The notes under the pieces are model-generated. The model searched no databases, was not told where the DNA came from, and worked only from the letters and a program-made list of their open reading frames with translations. DNA of 64,000 nt from an uncultured Roseibium sp. (lineage in GTDB: Bacteria > Pseudomonadota > Alphaproteobacteria > Rhizobiales > Stappiaceae). The position numbers were made by a program, and so were the translations under genes. Shown here in pieces: positions 16,308 to 25,446 of the stretch. Location: the NCBI RefSeq assembly GCF_947494555.1, contig NZ_CANLVF010000004.1, positions 124,001 through 188,000 of the forward strand. The letters run 5' to 3'. Every line of letters begins with the position of its first letter. Within the stretch, counting starts at the first letter, position 1.

Positions 16308-19028
16308 ATGAGTGGACAGAGTGCGCAGAAGGTGGCCCCGGCGGATCATAAAGTAACGCCGATGATGGCCCAGTTCATCGAGATCAAAACCGCCAATCCG
16401 GACAGCCTCCTGTTCTACCGGATGGGTGATTTCTACGAGCTGTTTTTCGATGATGCCGAGATCGCCTCGCAGGCACTCGGCATAACACTCACCAAGCGCG
16501 GCAAACATCAGGGTGCCGATATTCCAATGTGCGGCGTTCCGGTGCATGCAGCGGACGACTATCTTCAGAAACTCATTGCCAAAGGCCACCGGGTGTCGGT
16601 CTGTGAGCAGACTGAAGACCCGGCGGAAGCGAAGAAACGCGGGTCGAAGTCTGTTGTCCGCCGGGACGTCGTCAGGCTTGTGACGCCCGGGACGCTGACG
16701 GAAGAACGGCTTCTGGATGCAGGCGCCAACAACTATCTGATGGCTCTGGCCCGCTTGCGCGGCGGCTCACTTGCCGGGGACGCGGTCTACGGTCTTGCCT
16801 GGATCGACATGTCCACCGGATCGTTTCAGGTTTCGGAGACCGACCATCAGCGTCTTGCAGCCGACCTGGCTCAAGTGTCCCCGAAAGAACTGATCCTGGC
16901 CGATAGCCTGTTGCAGGAAAGCGAAGTGCGTCTCCTTGCCGAACAGTCGGGCGGTGCCCTGTCACCGGTGCCGCGCGCGTTTTTTGACAGCTCCACGGCG
17001 ACTGACCGTCTGGCCCATTATTTCGGCGTTAAGACGCTCGATGGTTTCGGTACGTTCAGCCGCGCGGAACTATCCGCGGCTGCCGGGATCCTGTCCTATA
17101 TCGAACGGACACAATTGGGCGAACGCCCGCCGCTGGACCCGCCGGTGCGCGAAGCAGGCGCCGGGCGGATGCTGATCGATCCGGCAACGCGGGCCAATCT
17201 TGAGCTGACGCGTACGCTTTCCGGCGAAAAGCAGGGGTCGCTGCTCGCCACAATCGACCGGACCGTAACAGGCGGCGGATCCCGCCTGTTGGCAAGCCGT
17301 CTCGCCGGGCCCCTTGTGAATGTCGATGCCATCCAGCACCGGCACGACTCCGTTGCGTTTTTTCTCACCAACGAAATCATGCGGGAAGGATTGCGCCAGA
17401 CTTTGAAGGGTGCGCCCGATATGGCGCGGGCGCTCTCACGGATTGCACTTAACCGGGGTGGCCCGCGCGATATTCTTGCGATCGCACAAGGACTTTCAGC
17501 TGCAAGAGCCGTGCTTGACCAGACCGGAAGCGGAGAGATACCTGCGGAAATCGCAGCGGCACGCGCAAGCCTGGAAATGGCACCACATGAGCTTGGCGCA
17601 GAGCTCGTTGCCGCCATCAAGGAAGAACCGCCTCTGTTGAAGCGGGACGGCGGCTTCGTCGCCACCGGCTACAATTCAGATCTTGATGAGCTGAGGTCGT
17701 TGCGGGATGAAAGCCGCAAGGTGATCGCAAAACTACAGGCGGATTATTCCGAAGAGCTTGGCCTGCGGTCACTCAAGATCAAGCACAACAATGTGCTGGG
17801 ATGGTTCATCGAAGCGCCGACAGCCCAGACTGAGAAGCTGACTGCCGACCCTGCCAGGTTCATTCACCGGCAAACGATGGCGGGTGCGATGCGCTTCACC
17901 ACCACGGAACTGGCCGATCTGGAATCCAAGATTGCAAGTGCCGGCGAGCGGTCGCTGTCGATCGAAATGGACATTTTCGATACGCTGGCCCAGGCAATCA
18001 TCGATGCCAGCGATGCCATCAAGGCCGCTGCGCAAGGCCTTGGGATCCTGGATGTGTCGGCCGCTCTTGCCAAACTTGCTCAGGAAGAGAGTTACTCCCG
18101 GCCTCTTGTAGACGACAGCCGTGCATTTGACATCAAGGGAGGACGGCACCCCGTTGTGGAGCGAGCGCTCAAGATGTCCGGCGGTGACAGCTTCGTTGCC
18201 AACGATGCCGATCTGGGCCCGCAGTCGTCTGGCGAGACAGGCTGTATCTGGCTGATCACCGGCCCGAACATGGCCGGTAAGTCGACGTTCCTGCGCCAGA
18301 ATGCCCTGATTGCGGTCCTTGCCCAGATGGGATCGTTCGTGCCCGCCGCGGAAGCGCATATCGGTGTTGTCGACCGCCTCTTTTCGCGGGTTGGTGCCGC
18401 CGACGATTTGGCGCGGGGTCGCTCGACCTTCATGGTCGAAATGGTCGAAACGGCCGCAATTCTCAATCAGGCGGGCGACCGGTCGCTGGTCATTCTCGAC
18501 GAAATCGGGCGCGGCACGGCAACGTTTGACGGTTTGTCCATCGCCTGGGCAACGATCGAGCACCTGCACGAGGTCAACAAGTCCCGGGCGCTGTTCGCAA
18601 CGCATTATCACGAGCTGACCGCGCTTTCTGCGAAACTCGACCGGCTGTCGAATGCGACAGTGAGTGTCAAGGAATGGAATGGCGAGGTTATTTTCCTGCA
18701 CGAAATCGTCGCCGGAGCCGCCGACCGTTCCTATGGAATTCAGGTCGCGAAACTCGCGGGCCTGCCGGCCAGTGTCGTTGAGCGCTCCAAACAGGTCCTC
18801 AGCCAGCTGGAGGAGCAGGACCGGCGGTCGCCTGCGGAAAGCCTGATCGACGAACTGCCGCTCTTTGCCAACATTGTCGCGTCGCCACCTCCTGCTGCCG
18901 TTCAAGACGCAGAGCAGGACCCGCTTTCCAGTGCGCTCACGGACATCAATCCCGATGACATGACCCCGAGGGAAGCGCTTGAAGCGCTTTACCAGCTGAA
19001 AACACTACATGCGGGCAAGGATGATTGA
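16308..19028 (+). CDS. mutS: DNA mismatch repair protein MutS
   Basis: Recognises mismatches and small loops and starts methyl- or nick-directed repair. The 906-residue product has the mismatch-reading [15 protein letters not shown] motif near residue 45, with Phe and Glu intact; the ATPase Walker [14 protein letters not shown] near residue 655; Walker [17 protein letters not shown] near residue 730; and the THYHELT switch near residue 765. The C-terminal tail with [13 protein letters not shown] matches the tetramerisation region. Start is ATG 16308. It is divergent from maeB and followed by an MFS gene after 83 bases. All essential motifs look intact. Confidence 0.96.
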   Translation: MSGQSAQKVAPADHKVTPMMAQFIEIKTANPDSLLFYRMGDFYELFFDDAEIASQALGITLTKRGKHQGADIPMCGVPVHAADDYLQKLIAKGHRVSVCEQTEDPAEAKKRGSKSVVRRDVVRLVTPGTLTEERLLDAGANNYLMALARLRGGSLAGDAVYGLAWIDMSTGSFQVSETDHQRLAADLAQVSPKELILADSLLQESEVRLLAEQSGGALSPVPRAFFDSSTATDRLAHYFGVKTLDGFGTFSRAELSAAAGILSYIERTQLGERPPLDPPVREAGAGRMLIDPATRANLELTRTLSGEKQGSLLATIDRTVTGGGSRLLASRLAGPLVNVDAIQHRHDSVAFFLTNEIMREGLRQTLKGAPDMARALSRIALNRGGPRDILAIAQGLSAARAVLDQTGSGEIPAEIAAARASLEMAPHELGAELVAAIKEEPPLLKRDGGFVATGYNSDLDELRSLRDESRKVIAKLQADYSEELGLRSLKIKHNNVLGWFIEAPTAQTEKLTADPARFIHRQTMAGAMRFTTTELADLESKIASAGERSLSIEMDIFDTLAQAIIDASDAIKAAAQGLGILDVSAALAKLAQEESYSRPLVDDSRAFDIKGGRHPVVERALKMSGGDSFVANDADLGPQSSGETGCIWLITGPNMAGKSTFLRQNALIAVLAQMGSFVPAAEAHIGVVDRLFSRVGAADDLARGRSTFMVEMVETAAILNQAGDRSLVILDEIGRGTATFDGLSIAWATIEHLHEVNKSRALFATHYHELTALSAKLDRLSNATVSVKEWNGEVIFLHEIVAGAADRSYGIQVAKLAGLPASVVERSKQVLSQLEEQDRRSPAESLIDELPLFANIVASPPPAAVQDAEQDPLSSALTDINPDDMTPREALEALYQLKTLHAGKDD

Positions 19029-19111
19029 ATTCGCTTTTTACGTGACCTCTCCGAAAAGCCGGATTAGTCTGTCGATCCTTTCATAGCCCTCGAACGCGGC
19101 TCATTCCGGTC

Positions 19112-20299
19112 ATGAATTCCCTCGCGCAATTGCCCCGGCAGGCATTGCTGATCCTGCTGCTGCAATTCACCAACAGTCTGGGCACGTCCTCGCTGATTCC
19201 GCTGATGAGTTTCTTCATCGTCGAAGGCCTGGGATCCTCCCCCTGGCAGGTCGGTCTTTATACCGGACTGGTCATGCCGCTCACGTTGATGGCAAACCGC
19301 TGGGCCGGTGAAAGGCTGGATCATGGCTTTCCGGTAAAGCGCCTGCTGCTCATCTCCATCTGCGCGTTCATTCTGGTAACGGCACTCCTTACCCAGGTCT
19401 CCAGCCTCTTGATGTTGATCCTGCTGGTCGCGCCGTTGATGGGGCTGAGCAATATGGGATCCGGCACGATCTTCACATTTTGCAGGCTCTATGCGGAACG
19501 CAACCAGCTGGACGTGGTGAGGGTCAATTCCTGGCTGCGAATGATGGTTTCCCTTGCCTGGATGATCGGACCGGCCGTGTCGTTCCTGCTGGTTTCCGAA
19601 TTTGGATTTGCGACCGCGTTTGTCACTGCGTTCGGCGTGGGTGTGCTTTATCTCTTTCTCGGCTATGCCGCCGTCCCGCACAGCTTCAGATCGACCCGTC
19701 AAACGTCCGGCAACAAAGACACGTCACCGATCAATTGGGGCCTGTTGATTGCAGGAGCGACCTGCCTGGGATTCGTGATCACCAATACGCTTTTCGTCTC
19801 CGCCATGCCATTGTTCTTTGTGAAAGAAACCGGACTGCCGGGCTATACGCCCGGCCTGTCCCTCTCGGTCAAATGCCTGGTCGAGATCTTCGTGATTTTC
19901 GGGTCGGTTCGACTGGCTGAAACAATCGGTTTGCGCAAGGTCCTGCTCATTTCCGCAAGTCTGGCTGGGATCAGCATGTTCCTTTTTGCGGAAGTTACCG
20001 CCGTCTGGCAGGTCGTCGCGGTTTCCGTTCTGGAAGGCACCTATTATGGATTGTTTGCAGGCGTTTCGATCAGTTTCGTTCAAAGCTTTGCGCCGGACCG
20101 GCCGGGCCGGGCAACGGCGGTTTATATGAACAGCCTTTTCCTAGGCGGCATGATCGGCAGTGTATCTATGGGCATCATTGCGAGCGTGACCGACTTCAAG
20201 ACAGTGCTCTACGTTGCTGCCTTCAGTTCATTTGCAGCGCTCGCCGTGCTTGTCGCCACTCAAAAGGTCAGACCAGCGCCGGTGGAAGACAAAGCCTAA
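19112..20299 (+). CDS. Major facilitator superfamily transporter
   Basis: Inner-membrane transporter of 395 residues with about 12 hydrophobic segments, for example ALLILLLQFTNSLGTSSLIP, LILLVAPLMGLSNMGSG and GLLIAGATCLGFVITN. The loop after helix 2 reads MANRWAGERLDHGFPVKRL, a diverged form of the MFS A-motif. The middle loop around residue 195 is polar as expected between the six-helix halves. Start is ATG 19112. No neighbouring enzyme suggests a substrate. Drug or sugar efflux is possible but not supported. A partial stem (GCCGGTGG at 20278-20285, CCACCGGC at 20303-20310) spans the stop. Confidence 0.85.
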   Translation: MNSLAQLPRQALLILLLQFTNSLGTSSLIPLMSFFIVEGLGSSPWQVGLYTGLVMPLTLMANRWAGERLDHGFPVKRLLLISICAFILVTALLTQVSSLLMLILLVAPLMGLSNMGSGTIFTFCRLYAERNQLDVVRVNSWLRMMVSLAWMIGPAVSFLLVSEFGFATAFVTAFGVGVLYLFLGYAAVPHSFRSTRQTSGNKDTSPINWGLLIAGATCLGFVITNTLFVSAMPLFFVKETGLPGYTPGLSLSVKCLVEIFVIFGSVRLAETIGLRKVLLISASLAGISMFLFAEVTAVWQVVAVSVLEGTYYGLFAGVSISFVQSFAPDRPGRATAVYMNSLFLGGMIGSVSMGIIASVTDFKTVLYVAAFSSFAALAVLVATQKVRPAPVEDKA

Positions 20300-20330
20300 G
20301 CACCACCGGCCTTTGCGACGGCGAGCGAAA

Positions 20331-20864
20331 ATGAAACAAAAAAGGTCGGGGTACGTGACAAAGCTCAAAAGAGATCAGAATCTATTTCGACTAAAGGAGC
20401 TGGAAGAATGTCCTGTCCTCGAGTTTTCCTTGGATGCTGAACGCGCACGCATTGATTTAGTTGTTTTCACAGAACCGAATATACTCTCCAAGACTTTTGA
20501 GGAATACGCGGCGCACGCCAATTCAGAACTCTGCGACAGAGAGTTCGCAAGATTTAGGTTCTTTGACATAGGCGATTTTCAAAAGAAAAATGGCGCAAAA
20601 CAATTTATCAACCAGACCCAGTTTCATGCGAATGGCTCGGGAGTGGACAATATCTATGGAATTTTTGTTTCAGGGGCAGGGAACAAATACAAACTTTCGG
20701 CTTGTTTAAGCCGTTTTGGTTCCATTGAATTCAGTTTTCATCGTATCCAATTCGAGTCTCGTCTGGCGCGGATACTCAATGAGGGAAACGATTTCCGTCA
20801 CTACGATGTTATGACGAACGAGCCAATCGACTTCAGCAATCCATTTCTCGGAAGCAAGGACTAG
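20331..20864 (+). CDS. Hypothetical protein, low-GC orphan (177 residues)
   Basis: I do not recognise this protein. It starts at ATG 20331; upstream codons in the same frame overlap the MFS gene and look noncoding. The product is soluble and charged, with no signal peptide, membrane helix or known motif; a KRSGYVTKLKRDQNLFRL basic N-terminus is followed by an acidic stretch (LEECPVLEF) and a mixed alpha/beta body. GC in two sampled 60-base lines is about 42-43%, clearly below the neighbouring genes. That suggests recent acquisition. It is convergent with the DUF2244 gene, 41 bases away. It could be a fast-evolving accessory protein such as an immunity factor, but nothing proves it. Confidence 0.55.
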   Translation: MKQKRSGYVTKLKRDQNLFRLKELEECPVLEFSLDAERARIDLVVFTEPNILSKTFEEYAAHANSELCDREFARFRFFDIGDFQKKNGAKQFINQTQFHANGSGVDNIYGIFVSGAGNKYKLSACLSRFGSIEFSFHRIQFESRLARILNEGNDFRHYDVMTNEPIDFSNPFLGSKD

Positions 20865-20905
20865 TTCAGTATTTCTTCTTGCCTTGAGTCTGCTGGACTT
20901 CAAAC

Positions 20906-21418
20906 TCAGCCAGCCTTCGCCACTGCGAGCGCATTGGCAATCGCACCGGCGAAACTGGTTCTGTCATCAGGATTGAGGAAGTTTCCGAGGTCAACGTTTT
21001 CACCGCGGCTGGTGAGCGTGATCTTCACGACGCCTTCGTCCTCGATGCGGTCTACCGAAAGCCGCACCCAGAAGGGATTGAACCTGAATTCCTGGAAGCG
21101 ATTGCCCGGTCCAACCTTGCGGATGATCAGTTCGCTGCGGGAAACCACAACTTCCTCATGGGTTTTCGCGGAGCGATAGTTCATCCGGAAGGCAAGCCAA
21201 AGAAGGGCGATATCAAGCCCGAAGAAACCGAAGACGGGCCAGGCGCCAATACTCCAGAACAAAATACCGGCGACGAAACTGACGGCGCCGAAACAGAGCA
21301 TCAATATCATGAAGCCGTTTGGGCCCAGCGACCTGTGCGGTGTCAGGATCGCGGTGAAAAAAGGCCGATCTTTGTCTTCCCCGGAACTATTCTCGGGTTT
21401 CGGATTGTTCTCGCTCAT
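20906..21418 (-). CDS. DUF2244 family membrane protein
   Basis: A 170-residue protein of the DUF2244 family, common in alphaproteobacteria, function unknown. It begins with a polar stretch (RPFFTAILTPHRSLGPNGF, the family's conserved entry), then two membrane helices (LMLCFGAVSFVAGILFW and PVFGFFGLDIALLWLAF, about residues 40-80), then a cytoplasmic or periplasmic beta-rich domain ending SFAGAIANAL. The family's W/F-rich FRFNPFWVRL is visible. Start is ATG 21418, only 22 bases from the nth start on the other strand, so each promoter must overlap the other gene or this narrow gap. Confidence 0.8.
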   Translation of the reverse strand: MSENNPKPENSSGEDKDRPFFTAILTPHRSLGPNGFMILMLCFGAVSFVAGILFWSIGAWPVFGFFGLDIALLWLAFRMNYRSAKTHEEVVVSRSELIIRKVGPGNRFQEFRFNPFWVRLSVDRIEDEGVVKITLTSRGENVDLGNFLNPDDRTSFAGAIANALAVAKAG

Positions 21419-21440
21419 GAGGATTGATTATAGAGAGTTC

Positions 21441-22256
21441 ATGACCCAAGCAAAGAGCTCAGCCAAACGCAAAGCCCCAAAACGGCCTGCAAAGGAAAAG
21501 CAGACCAAGAAAACAACGCCTTCCGTCGACAATCCCGGCAAGGTGCTGAAACGGTCGCGTTACAGCAAGGCCGAGGCCTTCGCCATCTTTAAAAGGTTTC
21601 ACGCGGACAATCCGGAACCGGAAGGCGAACTTGACTATGTCAACGCCTACACGCTGCTTGTGGCGGTCGTTCTCTCTGCCCAGGCAACCGATGTGGGCGT
21701 CAACCGGGCAACCAAGAACCTGTTCCAGATTGCTGACACGCCCGAAAAAATGGTCGACCTCGGTGAAGATCGGGTGCGCGATGAAATCCGGACGATCGGG
21801 CTTTACAAGAACAAGGCCAAGAACGTTGTCCTGCTCTCCGAACAGTTGATCCGCGATCACAAGGGCGACGTTCCCGAAGACAGGGAAGCGCTTGAGAAAC
21901 TCCCCGGGGTCGGCCGCAAAACCGCGAATGTCGTCCTGAACATCTTTTTTGGACACCCGACAATAGCAGTCGACACGCATCTTTTCAGGCTGGGAAACCG
22001 GATCGGGATCGCCCCTGGAAAAACGCCACTCGATGTCGAAAAGGCCATGGAAAAGGCGGTTCCGAAGGAATTTTCCCTTCACGCGCACCATTGGCTGATC
22101 CTGCATGGCCGTTACATCTGCAAGGCGCGAAAACCGGAGTGCAGGCGCTGTGTGATCTATGACCTTTGCAAAAGCCCGGAAAAGGAAAAGTTCGACGCCG
22201 TGCCGGAGATCGCCCTTCGCACCAAAGCGATGATTGAAAGGGAAAGTGCTGCGTGA
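21441..22256 (+). CDS. nth: Endonuclease III
   Basis: DNA glycosylase/AP lyase that removes oxidised pyrimidines. The ~271-residue product has a basic lysine-rich N-terminal extension (~40 residues), the helix-hairpin-helix LPGVGRKTANVVL with the following catalytic Asp in VDTHLFRLGNR, the catalytic lysine in SAQATDVGVNRATKN/TIGLYKNKAKN region, and the four-cysteine iron-sulfur loop C-X6-C-X2-C-X5-C (CKARKPECRRCVIYDLC). I choose ATG 21441 (MTQAKSS); ATG 21417 in frame would overlap the divergent DUF2244 start. Its stop overlaps the next gene by four bases (GTGA). Confidence 0.92.
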   Translation: MTQAKSSAKRKAPKRPAKEKQTKKTTPSVDNPGKVLKRSRYSKAEAFAIFKRFHADNPEPEGELDYVNAYTLLVAVVLSAQATDVGVNRATKNLFQIADTPEKMVDLGEDRVRDEIRTIGLYKNKAKNVVLLSEQLIRDHKGDVPEDREALEKLPGVGRKTANVVLNIFFGHPTIAVDTHLFRLGNRIGIAPGKTPLDVEKAMEKAVPKEFSLHAHHWLILHGRYICKARKPECRRCVIYDLCKSPEKEKFDAVPEIALRTKAMIERESAA

Positions 22257-22789
22257 CCCTTCCTGACGGACCCTTTCCCCAGAGCGAACGCCTGGTCTTC
22301 CGCTTGCCGACTAAAGATGATGCCCCCTTCTACCGGCAGATGATGAACGAGCCTGACTATCATCGCTTCATCGCCGACCGGGGCATTCGAACCGACGCGG
22401 ACGCTGCCGGCTACATTGAGAACAAGACGCTTGCGCATTTCGAAAAGCACAGGGTTGGTCTCTGGCTGGTAGAGCATAAGCAGACAGGTGAGCCGCTCGG
22501 AGCCTGCGGTCTCGTGGTGCGCGATGACCTGGATTATCCCGATCTTGGATATGCGTTTTGCGAGAAAAACCGCGGACAGGGCTATGCCCTTGAAGCCGCA
22601 CAGGCGGTTTTGGATCATGTCAGGAAGAACACGAGCCTCGAGCGGCTCTGCGCGATAACGCATATAGAGAATGCGCGATCAGCCAGACTTCTGCTGAAAT
22701 TGGGATTTGTTGCTGAAGGGCGCAGGTATCTCGCCACGTATGACGATATGTCCGACTATTTTCTGTTTCATTTCAACAGAAGCGCCTAG
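22253..22789 (+). CDS. GNAT family N-acetyltransferase
   Basis: Acetyl-CoA-dependent acyltransferase of the RimJ/RimL-like GNAT branch, 178 residues. Motifs: SERLVFRLPTKDDA at the start, LGYAFCEKNRGQGYALEA near residue 100 (acetyl-CoA loop R-G-Q-G-Y-A), and HIENARSARLLLKLGF near residue 140, typical of this branch. Start is GTG 22253, overlapping the nth stop, so it is translationally coupled to nth. It is convergent with irr. Substrate is not predictable; ribosomal-protein or small-molecule targets are both known in the branch. Confidence 0.82.
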   Translation: MTLPDGPFPQSERLVFRLPTKDDAPFYRQMMNEPDYHRFIADRGIRTDADAAGYIENKTLAHFEKHRVGLWLVEHKQTGEPLGACGLVVRDDLDYPDLGYAFCEKNRGQGYALEAAQAVLDHVRKNTSLERLCAITHIENARSARLLLKLGFVAEGRRYLATYDDMSDYFLFHFNRSA

Positions 22790-22809
22790 TCAAACCGCTG
22801 AGCTTCGGA

Positions 22810-23241
22810 TCAGCGCTTTTCGCGGACGCGGACGACCACATCAACGCGAACGACTTCCATACCCTCAGGTGCCTGTGGGATCCGGTCGATGCCGACGCCC
22901 TCGCCTGGAATGTCGATCACGCGGTTCTCACCCTCGATGAAGAAATGGTGGTGATCGGATACGTTGGTGTCGAAATAGGTCTTGTTGCCGTCGATCGCGA
23001 CTTCACGCAGCAAGCCTGCCTCGGTGAACTGGTGCAGCGTGTTGTAAACAGTCGCCAGTGAGACAGGAACGTCAGCCTCAACAGCTTCTTCGTGCAACAG
23101 CTCCGCTGAAATATGGCGGTCGCCCTTGGAATAGAGCAGTTCTGCCAGAGACACGCGCTGGCGCGTTGGCCGCAGACCCGCGGAACGCAGAATATCGGTC
23201 ACATCCTTGCTGGTCGTTTCCATTGCGGTGTGTGTCGTCAT
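22810..23241 (-). CDS. irr: Iron response regulator Irr (Fur family)
   Basis: Fur-family repressor/activator that in Hyphomicrobiales links iron and haem status to gene expression. The product is about 143 residues: a winged helix (LRSAGLRPTRQRVSLAELLY, then SLATVYNTLHQFTEAGL recognition helix) and a dimerisation domain with the SDHHHFF histidine motif near residue 95 used for haem and metal. The N-terminal haem regulatory Cys-Pro motif of Bradyrhizobium Irr is absent. Start: ATG 23241 chosen; ATG 23223 is also possible. It diverges from fabA, an arrangement conserved in the order. Fur itself is the alternative, but the HHH and context favour Irr. Confidence 0.88.
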   Translation of the reverse strand: MTTHTAMETTSKDVTDILRSAGLRPTRQRVSLAELLYSKGDRHISAELLHEEAVEADVPVSLATVYNTLHQFTEAGLLREVAIDGNKTYFDTNVSDHHHFFIEGENRVIDIPGEGVGIDRIPQAPEGMEVVRVDVVVRVREKR

Positions 23242-23403
23242 TCCAATTCGATCCAAATCTAAGCTCTTGTTCCAGATGGTTGTTTTACGCTTACACCATC
23301 TTCATGAAGAACCTGTTTCAGCTGATATTTGCCTAGTTCTGCCATTTCTTGTGCCCAAGATGCAAGTTTTAACCGCAGGGCGCAACCAAAGTCGGCGGTA
23401 ATA

Positions 23404-23426
23404 TTTGGGCGAAACTTTCGCTCAAA
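23404..23426. promoter_or_regulatory. Imperfect inverted repeat in the irr-fabA gap
   Basis: TTTGGGCGAAA at 23404-23414 mirrors TTTCGCTCAAA at 23416-23426 around base 23415, ten of eleven positions matching. It lies about 155 bases upstream of fabA in a 339-base divergent gap. It has the size of a dimeric regulator site and could control fabA-fabB-fabI or irr. It does not match the known Irr ICE box closely. The rest of the gap shows no gene. Confidence 0.4.
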
Positions 23427-23580
23427 ACTTGCCAAATGGCCCGAAAAACGCTGAAATTTCGCTTATGCGACATCTTTCGGTCATGGTTCCCCTGTGTTAG
23501 GAAGGCGCCGCAAACAAGACGAAAAATCAAACCCGTTCCACTTAGGAACCATGGGTAGGAAGCAAGAAAACGGATCCTGA

Positions 23581-24087
23581 ATGACCGAGCGCCGCTCCAG
23601 CTACGACTACGAAGATCTCCTCGCCTGCGGCCGCGGCGAGCTCTTTGGCCCGGGCAACGCCCAACTGCCTCTCCCGCCAATGCTGATGTTCGATCGGATA
23701 ACCGAACTTTCCGAAACAGGCGGAGAGTTCGACAAGGGTTACGCGCGTGCGGAATTCGATATCAAACCGGATCTTTGGTTCTTTCCGTGCCACTTTCAGG
23801 GCAATCCCGTCATGCCGGGATGTCTCGGACTGGACGCTCTGTGGCAGCTGACCGGCTTTGTTCTCGGCTGGCTCGGACTGGAAGGGAAGGGCATGGCGCT
23901 TTCCACCGGCGAAATCAAATTCAAGGGAATGGTCACGCCCGACGTGAAACTCGTGGAATATGGCGTTGACTTCAAACGGATCATGAAAGGCCGTCTGGTC
24001 CTGGGGATAGCTGACGGCTGGCTGAAAGCCGATGGTGAGCAGATCTACAAGGCGACGGACCTGCGCGTCGGCCTGGCAAAGACCTGA
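23581..24087 (+). CDS. fabA: 3-hydroxydecanoyl-[ACP] dehydratase/isomerase
   Basis: Dehydrates 3-hydroxyacyl-ACP and isomerises trans-2 to cis-3-decenoyl-ACP, opening the anaerobic route to unsaturated fatty acids. The 168-residue hot-dog protein has the catalytic [20 protein letters not shown] segment near residues 70-90 (active His, and the downstream Asp in the central helix). Start is ATG 23581. It is first of the fabA-fabB-fabI run, with a stem-loop between fabA and fabB. FabZ is shorter and lacks this exact [14 protein letters not shown] form, so FabA is preferred. Confidence 0.95.
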   Translation: MTERRSSYDYEDLLACGRGELFGPGNAQLPLPPMLMFDRITELSETGGEFDKGYARAEFDIKPDLWFFPCHFQGNPVMPGCLGLDALWQLTGFVLGWLGLEGKGMALSTGEIKFKGMVTPDVKLVEYGVDFKRIMKGRLVLGIADGWLKADGEQIYKATDLRVGLAKT

Positions 24088-24110
24088 GGCCCACATCATC
24101 GATCGAATTC

Positions 24111-24140
24111 AACCGGCGTTTCTTTTGGGGGACGCCGGTT
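24111..24140 (+). promoter_or_regulatory. Stem-loop between fabA and fabB
   Basis: Perfect 9-bp stem AACCGGCGT (24111-24119) with ACGCCGGTT (24132-24140), 12-nt loop. No long U-tract follows, so it is more likely an mRNA processing or stability element, or a weak terminator that lowers fabB-fabI relative to fabA. Confidence 0.5.
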
Positions 24141-24212
24141 TGCGCATTATGTAAGGCACGAGGCCGGCAAAGAGACCGCGCCGAACGCGCCGCGAAAAAT
24201 TAGGAGACCGCA

Positions 24213-25436
24213 ATGAGACGCGTTGTCGTCACCGGTATCGGAATCGTTTCATCCATCGGATCGAATAGCCAGGAAGTGCTTGCAAGCCTTCGCGAGGGCA
24301 AGTCCGGTATCCGCTTTGCACCAGACTACGCGGAGCACGGCTTTCGCAGCCAGGTGCACGGCATGCCGGAAATCGACATTCCGTCGCTGATCGACAAACG
24401 CCAGCTTCGTTTCATGGGAGATGGCGCCGCTTACAATTACATCTCCATGCAGCAGGCGATTGCGGACAGTGGTCTGGAGGAATCCGACGTTTCGAATACG
24501 CGCACGGGTCTGATCATGGGCTCGGGCGGACCATCGACCAAGAACCTGTTCCAGGCCCACAAAATCGTCATCGAAAAAGGGTCGCCGAAGCGAATGGGTC
24601 CTTTTATGGTGACGCGCGGCATGAGCTCAACCAACTCCGCGTGCCTGGCAACGCCCTTCAAGATCAAGGGCATCAATTATTCCATCACTTCAGCCTGCTC
24701 CACCTCGGCACATTGCATAGGCGCGGCGACGGAACAGATCCAGTTCGGAAAACAGGACGTGATGTTTGCCGGCGGCGGCGAAGAACTGGACTGGACCCTT
24801 TCCTGCCTGTTCGACGCCATGGGCGCCATGTCGTCCAAATACAATGACACACCGGAAACCGCATCTCGCGCCTATGATGCAACCCGCGACGGCTTCGTGA
24901 TTGCTGGCGGTGGCGGCGTTGTAGTTCTGGAAGAACTGGAGCATGCCAAGGCGCGCGGCGCGAAAATCTACGCCGAAGTCACCGGCTACGCGGCCAACTC
25001 AGACGGCTACGACATGGTGGCTCCCTCCGGTGAAGGCGGCGAGCGCTGCATGCGGCTTGCCATCGAAACGCTTGAGGACCGCAAGGTCAACTACATCAAC
25101 ACCCACGGCACCTCGACTCCGGTCGGTGATATCGGAGAGATCGAAGCGATCCGGCGTGTGTTCGGCGAGGATCAGCCGCCAGCTTCCTCGACCAAGTCGC
25201 TGACAGGACACAGCCTCGGCGCGACCGGTGTGCAGGAAGCAATCTACTGCCTGCTCATGCTCCAGAACGATTTCATGACGGCATCGGCCAACATTGCTGA
25301 TCTCGATCCGGCTCTCAACAAGGACGAAATCGTGACCGAACGTGTCGACAATGCCGGCCTGGACACCGTTCTTTCCAACAGCTTCGGCTTCGGTGGCACC
25401 AACGCCTCCCTCGCGCTGTCGCGCTACCACGGCTGA
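24213..25436 (+). CDS. fabB: Beta-ketoacyl-[ACP] synthase I
   Basis: Condenses malonyl-ACP with acyl-ACP and is required to extend the cis-3-decenoyl product of FabA. The 407-residue thiolase-fold protein has the Cys-His-His triad: Cys in SACSTSAHC near residue 163, His in [11 protein letters not shown] near residue 298 and His in GHSLGATG near residue 334. Start is ATG 24213 with AGGAG upstream. It lies between fabA and fabI in the same direction. The STSAHC form and context favour FabB over FabF. Confidence 0.95.
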   Translation: MRRVVVTGIGIVSSIGSNSQEVLASLREGKSGIRFAPDYAEHGFRSQVHGMPEIDIPSLIDKRQLRFMGDGAAYNYISMQQAIADSGLEESDVSNTRTGLIMGSGGPSTKNLFQAHKIVIEKGSPKRMGPFMVTRGMSSTNSACLATPFKIKGINYSITSACSTSAHCIGAATEQIQFGKQDVMFAGGGEELDWTLSCLFDAMGAMSSKYNDTPETASRAYDATRDGFVIAGGGGVVVLEELEHAKARGAKIYAEVTGYAANSDGYDMVAPSGEGGERCMRLAIETLEDRKVNYINTHGTSTPVGDIGEIEAIRRVFGEDQPPASSTKSLTGHSLGATGVQEAIYCLLMLQNDFMTASANIADLDPALNKDEIVTERVDNAGLDTVLSNSFGFGGTNASLALSRYHG

Positions 25437-25446
25437 GGAGGCCGAC

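Noticed and set aside
20278..20310. Terminator after the MFS gene
   Set aside because: Eight-bp stem with a 17-base loop and only CTTTGC after it; too weak to call.
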